A stretch of DNA of 64,000 nt from Turnera subulata (GCA_028386065.3 JAKUCV010003238.1:33475-97474); one strand, 5' to 3'. Counted from the first letter of the stretch, positions 22,300 through 33,515 are shown. Numbers and translations are program-made. The notes: generated from the sequence alone by a model not told the origin.

Positions 22300-24720
22300 A
22301 TGGATGTCAAGAGAAATCTATGGCTTATTACTTCAATTCTCTTCACATGTATGTCTCTCCATGTCTCCCTTGCAGCTACAACCATCACAGAATTCCAATA
22401 TCTTTCTGGTGATCAAACTATTACCTCTCGAGGAGATGTGTTCCAGCTTGGCTTTTTCAAACCAGGTAACTCTTCAGGCTACTACATGGGCATGTGGTAC
22501 AAATTGTTAGCTGATAAATTTGAGCAGATCACTGTAGTTTGGGTAGCTAATAGAGACACACCGGTGTTCGATAAGTACTCCTCTTCCTTGAGAGTCATCA
22601 ATGGTAGCCTGGTTCTTCTAAATGAATCCAAAGTTCCCATTTGGGCAGCAGATTTAAAGTCTCCAAGCAGTTCTGCAGGTACTATAGAAGCAACTCTTCT
22701 TGACGAAGGTAATCTTGTTTTGAGAGATGTGTCTAGTCCATTAAAGACAGTACTTTGGCAGAGTTTTGATCATCCAACTGACACACTTCTCCCTGGTATG
22801 AAGATTGGACTTGATAAAATCACCAAGAGGAACACAAAGCTGGTTTCATGGAAAAGCAATGATGACCCGGCTCCAGGTAGCTTCTCGTTCGAGTTAGACC
22901 TTTCTCGAACCCCTCAACTTTTAATCATTTGGAAACAGTCTTTACAGTACTGGACTAGTGGACAATGGGATGGGAAAACCTTTAGCTTTGTTCCTGAATT
23001 GGGACTGACCCACATCTACAACTTTAGCTATATTGACAATGATAATGAGAGCTATTTCACTTATACTCTCCTCAACAGTTCCATGATGTCTCGTTTAATT
23101 ATGGATTTCGGAGGGCAAATTCAGCAAAAGAATTTGGTGGAGAGTGTAGGGCAATGGAGTGTGATTTGGACCCAGCCAAAGTGGGAATGCATGACTTATG
23201 CTGCATGTGGCGCATTTGGAGTTCTATTCTGCAATACAAAAGCAAAGCCTTCTTGTAATTGCTTGAATGGTTTTCATCCAAAGTCAGTTGCTGCTTGGGA
23301 AATGGAGCTATATTCTGAAGGGTGTGTGAGGAGAACCGATCTGCACTGCACAAATTCCACTGCTGTAAACCGGCAGAGCGATGGATTCCTTCCAAGTCAC
23401 GGCTTGCTATTACCCGAGAATCCGCAGGAATTGGCATCAGGAACTTTGGAGGAATGTGAAAGAGCTTGCTTGAGTGGATGTTCCTGTACAGCTTATGCTT
23501 ATTATGAAAGTAAATGCTCAATTTGGTTTGGTGATCTTATCAATCTCCGACAACTTGGTAGTGACAGATCGAGTGGAAGAACTCTGTATGTTAGGCTTGC
23601 AGCTTCTGAAATCCCAAAGAGAAGTGCAACCAATGTAATAATTATTGGTTGTACTGTTGGTTCAGTTGTGATGGTGGTTCTCTGTGGCTTTATTGTGATT
23701 GTAATGTTGAGGAGGAATAGTAGAACTGGAATGGGAAAGGCAATAGACAAAACATTGGTGGTGTTTGAGTACAAAGATTTGCAGAAAGCAACAAAGAATT
23801 TCTCTGAGAAATTAGGGGGAGGAGGTTTTGGTTCTGTCTTCAAAGGAGCATTGCCCGACTCCAGTACTATAGCTGTGAAGAAGCTAGAAAGCATCAGTCA
23901 AGGAGAGAAGCAATTTCGTGCAGAGGTCTGCATAATTGGGACCATTCAGCATCTCAATCTTGTTCGTCTTCGCGGTTTCTGCTCAAGTGGTGCTACAAAG
24001 ATGTTAGTCTATGATTACATGCCTAATGGTTCCCTGGACTCTCATCTTTTCCATGGGAAAAGAAGCAAGGTAATGGATTGGAAAACCAGGTACTTGATCG
24101 CTCTAGGAACAGCAAGAGGTTTAGCTTATCTACACGAAAGCTGCAGAGAATGCATAATACACTGTGACATTAAGCCAGACAACATTCTTTTAGATGCTGA
24201 GTTCTGTCCAAAAGTGGCAGATTTCGGGCTTGCAAAGCTTTTTGGAAGAGATTTCAGCAGGGTCTTGACAACCATGAGAGGCACTATTGGTTATCTTGCA
24301 CCAGAGTGGATTTCAGGAGTGGCCATAACAGCAAAAGCTGATGTGTACAGCTATGGAATGATGCTTTTTGAGCTTGTATCAGGGAGAAGAAACTCTGCTA
24401 AACCTGAAGATGGGAAGATGGAATACTTTCCACTCCAGATGGCAAGCCTAATAAACGAGCAAGGTGATGTACTTGGCTTATTAGACCCCAGATTGGAAAG
24501 AAATGCTGATGTAGAGGAGCTGACAAGATTATGCAGACTCGCTTGCTGGTGCATACAAGACGAGGAATCCCAAAGACCATCGATGGGGCAGATTGCTCGT
24601 ATTCTCGAAGGGTGCTTCGGCATGAACCTACCGCCAATCCCTCGATTTCTCCGGTTGCTTGACTATAGAGATGAGAGCACAATGATCTTCATAGAACCAG
24701 AAGCAGAGGTTCCAGGCTAA
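22300..24720 (+). CDS. G-type lectin S-receptor-like Ser/Thr kinase (copy 3)
   Basis: An intronless gene of 806 residues. The ATG at 22300 starts a clear signal peptide; the longer frame upstream has no ATG. It has lectin, S-locus glycoprotein, EGF-like, PAN (ECERACLSGCSCTAYAY), a membrane helix near 445-470, and a kinase with GGGGFGSV near 506, HCDIKPDN near 620 and intact DFG (non-RD, predicted active). Two oddities stand out. The usual SGPWNGQ motif reads SGQWDGK. The EGF-like segment reads CGAFGVLFCN, two residues longer than CGPFGSCN in copy 2. It is closest to copy 2. Confidence 0.94.
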   Translation: MDVKRNLWLITSILFTCMSLHVSLAATTITEFQYLSGDQTITSRGDVFQLGFFKPGNSSGYYMGMWYKLLADKFEQITVVWVANRDTPVFDKYSSSLRVINGSLVLLNESKVPIWAADLKSPSSSAGTIEATLLDEGNLVLRDVSSPLKTVLWQSFDHPTDTLLPGMKIGLDKITKRNTKLVSWKSNDDPAPGSFSFELDLSRTPQLLIIWKQSLQYWTSGQWDGKTFSFVPELGLTHIYNFSYIDNDNESYFTYTLLNSSMMSRLIMDFGGQIQQKNLVESVGQWSVIWTQPKWECMTYAACGAFGVLFCNTKAKPSCNCLNGFHPKSVAAWEMELYSEGCVRRTDLHCTNSTAVNRQSDGFLPSHGLLLPENPQELASGTLEECERACLSGCSCTAYAYYESKCSIWFGDLINLRQLGSDRSSGRTLYVRLAASEIPKRSATNVIIIGCTVGSVVMVVLCGFIVIVMLRRNSRTGMGKAIDKTLVVFEYKDLQKATKNFSEKLGGGGFGSVFKGALPDSSTIAVKKLESISQGEKQFRAEVCIIGTIQHLNLVRLRGFCSSGATKMLVYDYMPNGSLDSHLFHGKRSKVMDWKTRYLIALGTARGLAYLHESCRECIIHCDIKPDNILLDAEFCPKVADFGLAKLFGRDFSRVLTTMRGTIGYLAPEWISGVAITAKADVYSYGMMLFELVSGRRNSAKPEDGKMEYFPLQMASLINEQGDVLGLLDPRLERNADVEELTRLCRLACWCIQDEESQRPSMGQIARILEGCFGMNLPPIPRFLRLLDYRDESTMIFIEPEAEVPG

Positions 24721-24723
24721 GAG

Positions 24724-24840
24724 TGGATGAGGTCTTGGGTTCAAGTCTTTTTTTTGATACTAGAAGAGTATCCCGTCAACACACGACTAATCTCTCCCGG
24801 GTTCGAGTCTTACCTTAAACATCTCGATTTGATAAAGAAA
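24724..24840. mobile_element. Possible SINE fragment after copy 3
   Basis: Two B-box-like strings (TGGGTTCAAGTC, CGGGTTCGAGTC) lie in a 115-bp stretch that interrupts similarity between the 3' flanks of copies 2 and 3. No clear target duplication or complete A box was found, so this is tentative. Confidence 0.25.
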
Positions 24841-25376
24841 AATTGTAGAAGCTGCAGGCATGGGCCAATATTGATCAGCTGCTTCCTCCCAGCCAAAATT
24901 AACCTTGTCTAGTTCAGCAAGTTCCCAGTATATACATATATTTCAGCAGCTATTTATTAGTGCCTGCACATAAAAAGGCCTTAATATGTGTGAGAAAAGC
25001 AAATTGTAGGGGTGTGACCCTGGTTTTGTTCCATCAATTAATTTTATTGATTGGATTGAGATAAACCATAACTCATGATCACAAGCGGTTGCATTTTCAT
25101 ATTTCAGTAACCTATCTTCTCCGTTTGATGTTTATGTCTTTAGCTGCTGTTAATCCATAGTTTTGTCCTCTTGCACAGGTTAATAGTGTCTTAATATATC
25201 TTGTCGTTTCAGAGGAAGCACATCGAGTTTTGATTGGATTAAACCAAAAAATTGTGAAACTGAAATGAGCTAATGTGTTTGAAGTCATTGTAATGTTCTA
25301 TATGTATAAAAAAAACACAAACTAAATCTAAGGAGGCATCAAAATCCTAGGCGGCTCCATCTAGATAATCATATAT
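24841..25376 (+). other. 3' flank of copy 3
   Basis: It has no coding potential. The part 25085-25290 is the counterpart of the displaced copy 2 flank at 21480-21660. Confidence 0.45.
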
Positions 25377-25690
25377 GACTTTTCTTGCTTTGACTCAAAT
25401 CTTGTTCTTGTCCTAGAATAAACGTTTGAATATGAGAGGAACTATCTTTTAATCATTTGACTTCAACTGCTTTGGCTAGACCCATATGTACTTTACATTG
25501 TCCATGTATTCTTGTTCAACGAAAAATATGTAGCTTTGTGTTGTTCATGGACTAATAAAGAATTAATGAACTATCTTTTAATCATTGCACTGTTCCCAAG
25601 ATTTATGCAATCGCTTGGATATATAAAGAGGAGAGCTAGCGAGCAACATTAATTGTTTTCACTGATCAGCAGTAAATGTCTATACGTCCT
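25377..25690 (+). pseudogene. Ghost receptor-kinase gene: promoter and tail joined
   Basis: GACTTTTCTTGCTTTG at 25377 matches the upstream block of copy 2 (13794). Only about 215 bases later, CCCAAGATTTATGCAATCGC with TTGGATAT (about 25595-25622), then TTTTCACTGATC, match the last codons of copy 2 (PRFLQLLGY...FTES). The body of the gene is absent. I read this as a copy deleted between its promoter and its C-terminus. Confidence 0.4.
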
Positions 25691-26097
25691 CCCATCCAAC
25701 ATATATATATGCCAATATATTTTCTGTACAGATAACTTTGTAACACATTTCATGCATCATTTCTATGCCATGTCAAGCTGTTCCATGCCCTGTTTCTGCA
25801 TGAACATGCTGCTGCTTTTCATTTATAGTTTTATCCAGCGTTGCAGAGAAGCCAACCCATGAAAACTTGGCTTACCATGGAACTTATAAAATTGTATATT
25901 AATTGTTCCATGAAAACTTGAATTACCTTTAGTTACTTGTTGCTGGCGGTCATAACAAGCCAAGCCAGACAATTTGAATAATCTGAAAAGTAACTTGTTT
26001 ACTTCAGCAATTAAACTGATCTTGACGGAAAAAACTTCATTAGAGAAGGTCAAAGTAGCATGTTTTGAATGCAAGCAAGTGACTAATGGACCACCTG
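25691..26097. other. Intergenic with duplicated downstream segment
   Basis: The stretch near 25925-26030 (with AAGCCAAGCCAGAC) is alignable with 30509-30610 and 37720-37790. It marks the same position downstream of other array members. No gene is seen. Confidence 0.45.
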
Positions 26098-26439
26098 CAG
26101 TGGGGAAGGTAGATATAATTTTTAGGGGGGGAGCAATATAATATTTTGTGTAAAAATAAGGTTTTATATGAAAAAAATAAAGTTTAGAAGGGGCCAAATA
26201 TATATTGCGATAGGACTTATATGAAAAAAATTAAAGATTTAGGAAGTTGCGAATATATCGCGGTAGGATTTATATGACAAAATAATAAATTCAGAGACTT
26301 AATGAGTATATCACGGTAGGACTTATATGAAAAAATAAAAAATTCAGAGACTTACGAGTATATCGCAGTAGGACTTATATGGAAAAAATAAAAATCCAAG
26401 GGGCCATGGCCCCCCTCAGCCCCCGGCCCACCGCCTCTG
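26098..26439. mobile_element. hAT-type MITE with 8-bp target duplication
   Basis: It starts CAGTGGGGAAGG and ends with the complement of CAGAGGCGG. It is flanked by the perfect 8-bp repeat ACCACCTG (26090-26097 and 26440-26447), as expected of hAT elements. It is 342 bp, has no coding capacity, and has an internal minisatellite and a GGCCATGGCCCCC-rich right end. Paralogous sites without the insert occur at about 33745 and 37832. Confidence 0.8.
26161..26395. repeat. Minisatellite inside the hAT MITE
   Basis: Four to five diverged units of about 52-57 bp share (T)AGGACTTATATG and TATATCGCGGTAGGA-type cores. Confidence 0.8.
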
Positions 26440-26447
26440 ACCACCTG

Positions 26448-27616
26448 AAATGTTTAAGACCATACATTATAGTTGAAAGCTGCTTTGCATTTCACTGTCT
26501 AGACAAATCAAAATTAACATTGGCATTGGATAAACATCCATATAATATATTCAATCTTGCTAAGTACAAGACTGCTCTAGTCTGGCTTTTTTTTTTTTCC
26601 ATACTCAACTTGTATCCTGTTCATTCATAAAATATATTGAATTAATTAATTATTCTAGAATAATTCGGTATATATATTGCCTTGAGCCAACAATAAATAG
26701 TTACATCTCTCTTAGTTTGTATTTTAAAAGGTAGTGTCGATCTCAATGTGCAGAAATGAGGGTGGTTTAGGAATGAAATTATGGATTATTTATGTAATTT
26801 AGATGCACTTAAAAAACTTTGATCATTGAAACAGATTTTTACGGTTATTCGAATAGAACTAGGATGTCAATATGGATCTTGTTTGAATAAACTAGCAACT
26901 TGCAATTAATTATAAAGATGTGACCTTCCCGTTCTTTATTTTAAATTTTTTAATTTCATGTTGACATTTTGTACGTACCTTTCAGAACATAAAGAATGGA
27001 TGTTATACCCAAAAACACATAAAATCCACAAGAAAAAAGCATAAAACATTCTTTAGTTTTAGTGTAATATAAATTCTCAAAATCGCACCTACTAAATATA
27101 TTCTTTAATTAATGTATAAATTTCTTAAAGGTTAAACCTTTGGAACAGATGGAGTTAATAAATATTTGTCCCCTTGAATTGCAGTTAATTAATAAGGATT
27201 CTTTTTCTCAAAAAAAAAAAAAGGATTCCAAAAAAAAAAAAATCTTTATCTTAGGCCATCTAAGGCTAGCTCACCTTTAAAGTACATTCAAGGGCTAAAT
27301 TAATCCATATTAAGATATGATTAGAACTAAAAAGATTGACAGCTCTAGCCCCAAGATTATTGGGTTCCCAAAATTCGAACTCGAGAACACAAAATTTTAA
27401 ATTTTTAGCAGAAATTTGCCCCTTCTTTAATATTAGCAGCTAGCGGGATTAATCTCTTTGGCTCGAACCTGTCACTGAGTGGGACTTTTACCAACGGCGG
27501 AAGAAGACTACTACTAACAACCCGTAATTAATTTTTGTCTTATTACCAACCAAGTCAAGAACACAAAATTCCTAGGAAGATTGATGTTCACTGAACATTC
27601 TTACACCATTTTTCGT
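26448..27616. other. Intergenic before copy 4
   Basis: AT-rich, with A-runs near 27210-27240. The first 80 bases (GACCATACATTATAGTTG...) continue the downstream segment shared with other copies. No gene is seen. Confidence 0.45.
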
Positions 27617-27660
27617 TTGACTTGCATCATGGCTTTACTATAAGACCAGCTTCACAAGTT
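27617..27660 (+). promoter_or_regulatory. Conserved upstream block of copy 4
   Basis: It starts TTGACTTGCATCATGGC, contains ACTATAAGACC (a possible TATA) and ends CACAAGTT. It is nearly the same as the block at 30971, and lies about 120 bases before the ATG at 27740. Confidence 0.5.
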
Positions 27661-27739
27661 GTCTTATCCCCATGCAGCATTGCCATTGAGATCCCTCGCT
27701 CGTCTGCCTTGTCTTGTAAGGAAAAAATTCTTTCCAGTC

Positions 27740-30241
27740 ATGGAATTTGAGAAGTATCAATGTCTTGTGCTGCTGTCTATTCTCTTCATGTGCTTGTCTC
27801 TACAGTTCCATGTCTCTCTTGGAGCTGATGATAGGATCACAGCAAACCAGTCTCTCTCAGGAGACCAGACCATTCTCTCTGCAGGAGGAGTGTTTAGGCT
27901 GGGATTCTTCAACCCAGGTAACTCTTCAAACTACTATATAGGCACATGGGACAATAGAGTTTCTACACAGACCATATTTTGGGTGGCAAATAGAGAAGCA
28001 CCTGTCTCTGATAGGTTTTCTTGTGAGCTAAGAATATCAGCAGGTGCTGATTTAGTTCTTCTAAATGAATCCAAACTTCCTATTTGGACCACAAATCTGA
28101 ACTCCACAGGAAAAAATGATGTGGAAGCAGTTCTAGGTGATGATGGGAATCTTGTGTTGAGAGCTGAGTCTAATTCTAACTCATCAGAGGTACTCTGGCA
28201 GAGCTTTGATCATCTAGTTGATACATGGTTTCCGGGTTCGAAAATCGGATTTAACAAGATCACCAAGAGAACCACACGTCTAGTGTCATGGAAAAGCAGA
28301 GATGATCCTGCGCCAGGTCTCTTCACTCTTGAGCTAGACCCTGCAGGTACCAATGCATATCATATCTTGTGGAATGGTACTGAACTGTATTGGACTAGTG
28401 GACCATGGAATGGACAAATCTTCACCTTAGTTCCTGAAATGACACCAAATGATGTCTGGAATTTCAGTTATATAAACAATGATACTGACAGCTATTGCAT
28501 CTACAATATGCGCGATAATTCCATCATACCTCAATTTGTAATGGATCTTAGGGGACAGATTCAGTTCCAGGCATGGGTGGAGAGTTCCCATGGATGGAAT
28601 ATATTTTGGTCCGAACCTAAGATCAGCTGTGATGTTTATTCTTACTGTGGTACATTTGGGAGCTGTAACCAGAATTCGCGGCCTTTCTGTGATTGCTTGA
28701 AGGGATTTGCTCCAAGGTCTGCAGATGATTGGATTTCTGGTGTCTATACTGGAGGTTGTGTTAGGAAAACCAATCTGCAGTGTGAGAGCTCTGGCTTTGT
28801 TAATGTGGAGGAGGACAGGTTTTCTCAGAGTTACAACATGGAATTGCCTGTCAATGCACACACAGTGGCAGCTTCCAGCCAACAAGAATGTGAGTCAAGC
28901 TGTCTAAGTAACTGTTCTTGTGCAGCTTATGCTTTTGACAGCAATCAGTGTTCAGTTTGGTATGATGATCTCCGGAATCTGCGGCAACTAGGAAATGATG
29001 ACCCTAAAGCAAGAACTCTTTATGTAAGGCTTGCAGCTTCTGAGTTTTCAACTTCAAAGAGCAACAAGGGAGTAGTTCTTGGTGCTGTTGTGGGCTCTGT
29101 GGTGGTAGTACTTCTGTTTGGTGTTCTGCTGTTTGTGCTCTTCAGGAGGAGAAGGTCAAGAAAGATTGAGCAATCTGTAAAGGGTTCATTGATAACTTTC
29201 AGTTATAGAGATCTACAAAATGCAACCAAAAATTTCTCGGACAAATTAGGGGGAGGAGGTTTTGGTTCTGTATTCAAGGGGACATTGCCGGAATTGAGCA
29301 TTATAGCTGTCAAGAAGCTGGAAAGCATCAGACAAGGAGAGAAGCAGTTTCGAAGTGAAGTCTCCACAATTGGGACAATTCAACATGCCAATCTAGTTTC
29401 TCTTCGTGGGTTCTGCTCTGAGGGAGAAAAGAAACTGTTGGTGTATGATTACATGCCAAATGGTTCTCTTGACTCCCATCTTTTCCATGGAAAGGGAACC
29501 AGGGTATTGGACTGGAAAACCAGGTACATGATTGCTTTAGGCACAGCAAGAGGTTTGGCTTACTTACATGAAAGCTGCAGGGAGTGCATTATACATTGTG
29601 ACATAAAACCGGACAACATCCTTTTAGATGAGCGATTCTGCCCGAAAATTGCAGACTTTGGCATGGCAAAGATTTTCGGAAGAGATTTTAGCCGGGTGCT
29701 GACAACCATGAGAGGAACAATTGGCTATCTTGCACCAGAATGGATTACAGGAGCAGCTGTAACAGCCAAAGCAGATGTCTACAGTTACGGAATGATGCTT
29801 TTCGAGATGGTTTCTGGTAGGAGAAACTCTGAGCAGCCTAAAGAAGGAGAACGGGAATTCTTTCCGGTTAAGATGTCAAGCATAATTAACAATCAGGGTG
29901 ATGTCCTTAGCTTGTTAGACCCCAAATTGGAAGGAAGTGCTGAGGTAGAGGAGGTGACAAGAATGTGCAAAGTTGCTTGCTGGTGTATTCAAGATGATGA
30001 AGCACAAAGACCAACTATGGGGCAGGTCATCCTTTTTCTAGAGGGACTCCAGGAGATGAATCTACCACCTATTTCAAGATTTTTACAGTCAATTGGATAT
30101 GGAACGGAGGATACCACAGTGATCTCAGAAAACCGGCCCCCTGTTCCAAGCAATTTACAGTCACTTGAACACAAAGAGGAGCATACCACAGGGAAGTCAG
30201 AATCTGAAACTATATCTGCAAGCATTGGCTACACAGGATAA
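27740..30241 (+). CDS. G-type lectin S-receptor-like Ser/Thr kinase (copy 4)
   Basis: An intronless gene of 833 residues. The ATG at 27740 (MEFEKYQC) opens the signal peptide; the open frame extends upstream only through non-ATG codons. It has lectin, S-locus glycoprotein with SGPWNGQ, EGF-like (CDVYSYCGTFGSC), PAN (ECESSCLSNCSCAAYAF), a membrane helix near 444-468, and a kinase with GGGGFGSV near 503, HCDIKPDN near 618 and DFG. Predicted active non-RD receptor. Its tail after the kinase is longer than in copies 5 and 7 (NRPPVPSNLQSLEHKEEHT). A decayed version of that tail is recognisable at 37390-37484. Closest to copy 5. Confidence 0.95.
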   Translation: MEFEKYQCLVLLSILFMCLSLQFHVSLGADDRITANQSLSGDQTILSAGGVFRLGFFNPGNSSNYYIGTWDNRVSTQTIFWVANREAPVSDRFSCELRISAGADLVLLNESKLPIWTTNLNSTGKNDVEAVLGDDGNLVLRAESNSNSSEVLWQSFDHLVDTWFPGSKIGFNKITKRTTRLVSWKSRDDPAPGLFTLELDPAGTNAYHILWNGTELYWTSGPWNGQIFTLVPEMTPNDVWNFSYINNDTDSYCIYNMRDNSIIPQFVMDLRGQIQFQAWVESSHGWNIFWSEPKISCDVYSYCGTFGSCNQNSRPFCDCLKGFAPRSADDWISGVYTGGCVRKTNLQCESSGFVNVEEDRFSQSYNMELPVNAHTVAASSQQECESSCLSNCSCAAYAFDSNQCSVWYDDLRNLRQLGNDDPKARTLYVRLAASEFSTSKSNKGVVLGAVVGSVVVVLLFGVLLFVLFRRRRSRKIEQSVKGSLITFSYRDLQNATKNFSDKLGGGGFGSVFKGTLPELSIIAVKKLESIRQGEKQFRSEVSTIGTIQHANLVSLRGFCSEGEKKLLVYDYMPNGSLDSHLFHGKGTRVLDWKTRYMIALGTARGLAYLHESCRECIIHCDIKPDNILLDERFCPKIADFGMAKIFGRDFSRVLTTMRGTIGYLAPEWITGAAVTAKADVYSYGMMLFEMVSGRRNSEQPKEGEREFFPVKMSSIINNQGDVLSLLDPKLEGSAEVEEVTRMCKVACWCIQDDEAQRPTMGQVILFLEGLQEMNLPPISRFLQSIGYGTEDTTVISENRPPVPSNLQSLEHKEEHTTGKSESETISASIGYTG

Positions 30242-30280
30242 ACAGACTGGCTCATTGAAAGATTCATGCTGGATCAAGTT

Positions 30281-30322
30281 AAACAGTTTCATGCATGTCA
30301 TGTTTGTGTGTGAATTTGTTGC
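30281..30322 (+). promoter_or_regulatory. Shared post-stop element (copy 4)
   Basis: AAACAGTTTCATGCATGTCA and the following GT-rich bases recur after copy 5, after the fragment at 37170 and after copy 7. This is a conserved 3' untranslated segment of the sub-family; function unknown. Confidence 0.5.
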
Positions 30323-30970
30323 TTTGTTTTTTACAGTGTGAACTTATTGCTGCTTCATTTCATGTTTTACTTTCTGCTACTGTTCTTGTATATTCCATAA
30401 CTTATTGCAGCTACTGCAGTGTACAATATGAGTGCTTTCTAAGATAAATTTGTGAACTGGAATTGAAATAATGGTAAAGTGAAGTGCTTCTTGTCAGTTC
30501 TTGTGCAATTTAGGAATTGCCTTTACTTGTTGGTGGTCCCATCAAGCCAAGCCAGACACTTTGAACAATTTGATAGTTAACATGTTTGTTTCAGTTATTA
30601 AACTCTTGGCCTTAATAATACTTTAAAAGGTCAAGCAAGTCATGATGGATCTATAGAATTGTTTGACCGTAACCTGATAGTTGAAACCTGCATGGCATTT
30701 ACCTGTCAAGACATATGCCAATTAATTAAGGTTGGTATGTCTGATAGACATCTTACAATAATTAAATGTACAATACTGATTTGAAATCAGTGGAAATGTA
30801 CCATTGATTGGTTAAATCAAGCATGAACCTCTTCTTAGCCGCCGGCTTTACTATATATATTCCCGGTTTAGAAAAAAACAAGTTTCAGAAACCATTCCAT
30901 ATTTTTTCTAAGTCAAGGAAAAATAAAACCATTCTTGAATAGATTCTGTAAGAAACCATTCCATATTTGT
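30323..30970. other. Intergenic between copies 4 and 5
   Basis: It contains the AAGCCAAGCCAGAC downstream segment (near 30547) shared with 25960 and 37750. No gene is seen. Confidence 0.45.
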
Positions 30971-31014
30971 TTGACTTTCATCATAGCTTTGCTATAAGAC
31001 CAGCTTCACAAGTT
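30971..31014 (+). promoter_or_regulatory. Conserved upstream block of copy 5
   Basis: It starts TTGACTTTCATCATAGC, with GCTATAAGACC inside, and closely matches the block at 27617. It lies about 125 bases before the ATG at 31095. Confidence 0.5.
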
Positions 31015-31094
31015 CTATTCCCCATGCAATCCTTGTCTGATACATGTACAGCTCTAGATTTCTTGCTTCTTGTAAGGAAACATTCTATGCAGCC

Positions 31095-33498
31095 ATGGAA
31101 TTTGAAAAGTATCTATGCCTTGTGCTGTCTATCCTCTTCATGTGCCTGTCGCTAGAGTTTCATGTTTCTTTTGGAGCTGATAGGATCACAGCAAACCACT
31201 CTTTGTCAGGAGACCAGACCATTGTCTCTGGAGGAGGGGTGTTCAAGCTGGGATTCTTCAAGCCAGGTAACTCCTTAAACTATTACATCGGTATGTGGTA
31301 CAACTCGGTTTCCACAAATGAGACCACAGTAGTTTGGGTAGCAAATAGAGATGTACCTGTCTCTGATAGGTTTTCTTGTGAGCTAAGAATATCAGGTGGT
31401 GACTTAGCTCTTCTTAATGAATCCAAAGTCTCTATTTGGTCCACAAATGTGAATGGTAAAGGCACAGGTGCTATGGAAGCAGTTCTTGGTGATGATGGGA
31501 ATCTTGTCCTGAGAGATGGGCCAAACTCATCAGAGCTACTTTGGCAGAGTTTTGAACATCCAAGCCATACATGGCTTCCTGGTGTTAAGTTTGGCTTGAA
31601 CAAAAAGACCAACAGTAGCACACGTCTCACTTCATGGAAAAGCAAAGATGATCCTTCACCAGGTCTCTTCTCTCTTGAGCTAGACACAACAGGTACTGGT
31701 GAATTTCGGATGTTGTGGAACGGGACTAAAAAGTATTGGACTAGTGGACCATGGAATGGACAAGGCTACACCTTAGTTCCTGAATTGAGGCCTAATTCTT
31801 TCTGGAATTTCAGTTATGTAGATGATGACACCGGAAATTACTTCGTCTATAACTTGTATGATGCTTCCATCCTATCTCGATCTGTCGTGGGTGTTGGGGG
31901 ACAGTTCAAGGAATTGATGGAGAGTTCCGGTGGATGGACCATATATTGGACCCAACCTAAGGCCAACTGCGACGTTTATTCTTACTGTGGAACATTTGGG
32001 AGCTGTAACATGAATGCAAGATCTTTCTGTGATTGCTTGAAGGGTTTTACTCCAAGGTCTGAAGATGATTGGACTTCTGGGATCTATTCTGGAGGTTGTG
32101 TTAGGAGAACCAATCTGCAGTGCAAGACCTCTAGCTTTGTTAAGCAGGACAGGTTTTCTCGAAATGACAACAAAGAATTGCCTGACAATGCACAGACAGT
32201 GGCTGCTTCCAGCCAACAAGAATGTGAGTCTAGCTGTCTAAGTAACTGTTCTTGCACAGCTTATGCTTTTGACAGCAATCAGTGTTCAGTTTGGTATGTT
32301 GATCTCCGGAATCTGCAGCAACTAGCGAATGATGACCCTAAAGCAAGAACTCTTTATGTAAGGCTTGCAGCTTCTGAGTTTTTACCTTCAAAGATCAACA
32401 AAGGGGCTGTTATTGGTGGTGTTGTGGGCTCTGTGGTGGTAGTTCTTTTCTTTGGCTTTCTACTGTTTGTGCTCTTGAGGAGGATGAGGCCAATCAAAAT
32501 GGAAGCTGTAGACACTTCATTCACAACTTATAGTTATAGACATTTACAAAATGCTACCAAAAATTTCTCGGAGAAGCTAGGTGGAGGAGGTTTTGGTTCT
32601 GTATTTAAGGGAACATTGCCGGATTCGAGCATTATTGCTGTCAAGAAGCTGGAAAGCATCAGGCAAGGAGAGAAGCAGTTTCGTGCTGAAGTTGCTAGTA
32701 TAGGGACAATTCAACATGCCAATCTTGTTCATCTTCGTGGGTTTCTGCTCAGATGGTAATAAGAAGTTGTTGGTCTATGATTACATGCCTAATAGTTCTC
32801 TTGACTCCCATCTTTTTCATGGAAAGGGAACCAAGGTATTGGACTGGAAAACCAGGTACATGATAGCTTTAGGAATAGCAAGAGGTTTGGCTTACTTACA
32901 TGAAAGCTGCAGGGATTGCATTATACATTGTGACATAAAACCGGACAACATCCTTTTAGACGAGCAATTCTGTCCGAAAATTGCAGATTTTGGCATGGCG
33001 AAGATTTTCGGAAGAGATTTTAGCCGGGTCCTGACAACCATGAGAGGAACAATTGGCTATCTTGCACCAGAATGGATTACAGGAGTGGCTGTAACAGCAA
33101 AAGCCGATGTTTACAGCTACGGAATGATGCTTTTCGAGCTCGTTTCTGGAAGGAGAAACACTGAGCAGCCTGAAGGTGGAAGAACGGAATACTTTCCAGT
33201 TAAGATGGCACGCCTAGTTAACATGCAGGGTGATGTGCTTAGCTTGTTAGACCCCAAATTGGAAGGAAATGCTGATGCAGAGGAGGTGACAAGACTGTGT
33301 AAAGTTGCTTGCTGGTGCATTCAAGATGATGAAGAACACAGACCAACTATGGGGCAGGTCATCCTTTTTCTAGAGGGACTCCAGGAGATGATGAACCTGC
33401 CACCCATTCCCAAAGTTTTACAGTCACTTGAATACAGCGAGGAGGATACCATATGGAAGTCATCAGAAACTGAAACTAAGTTTACAAGCACTGAATAA
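31095..33498 (+). pseudogene. G-type lectin S-receptor-like kinase (copy 5), frameshifted
   Basis: It is alignable end to end with copy 4: signal peptide (MEFEKYLC), lectin, S-locus glycoprotein, EGF-like, PAN, membrane helix near 438-462 and the start of the kinase. At 32742-32744 it has three T where all other copies have two. The frame breaks in the kinase N-lobe (after LVHLRGF) and stops at 32759 after 554 residues. The rest of the kinase (HCDIKPDN, DFG, to 33498) is otherwise open in the next frame, so the break looks recent or could be a sequencing error. As read, the product is a membrane-anchored ectodomain with a truncated kinase. Confidence 0.85.
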
Positions 33499-33515
33499 AC
33501 AGATCGGATCAGGAT

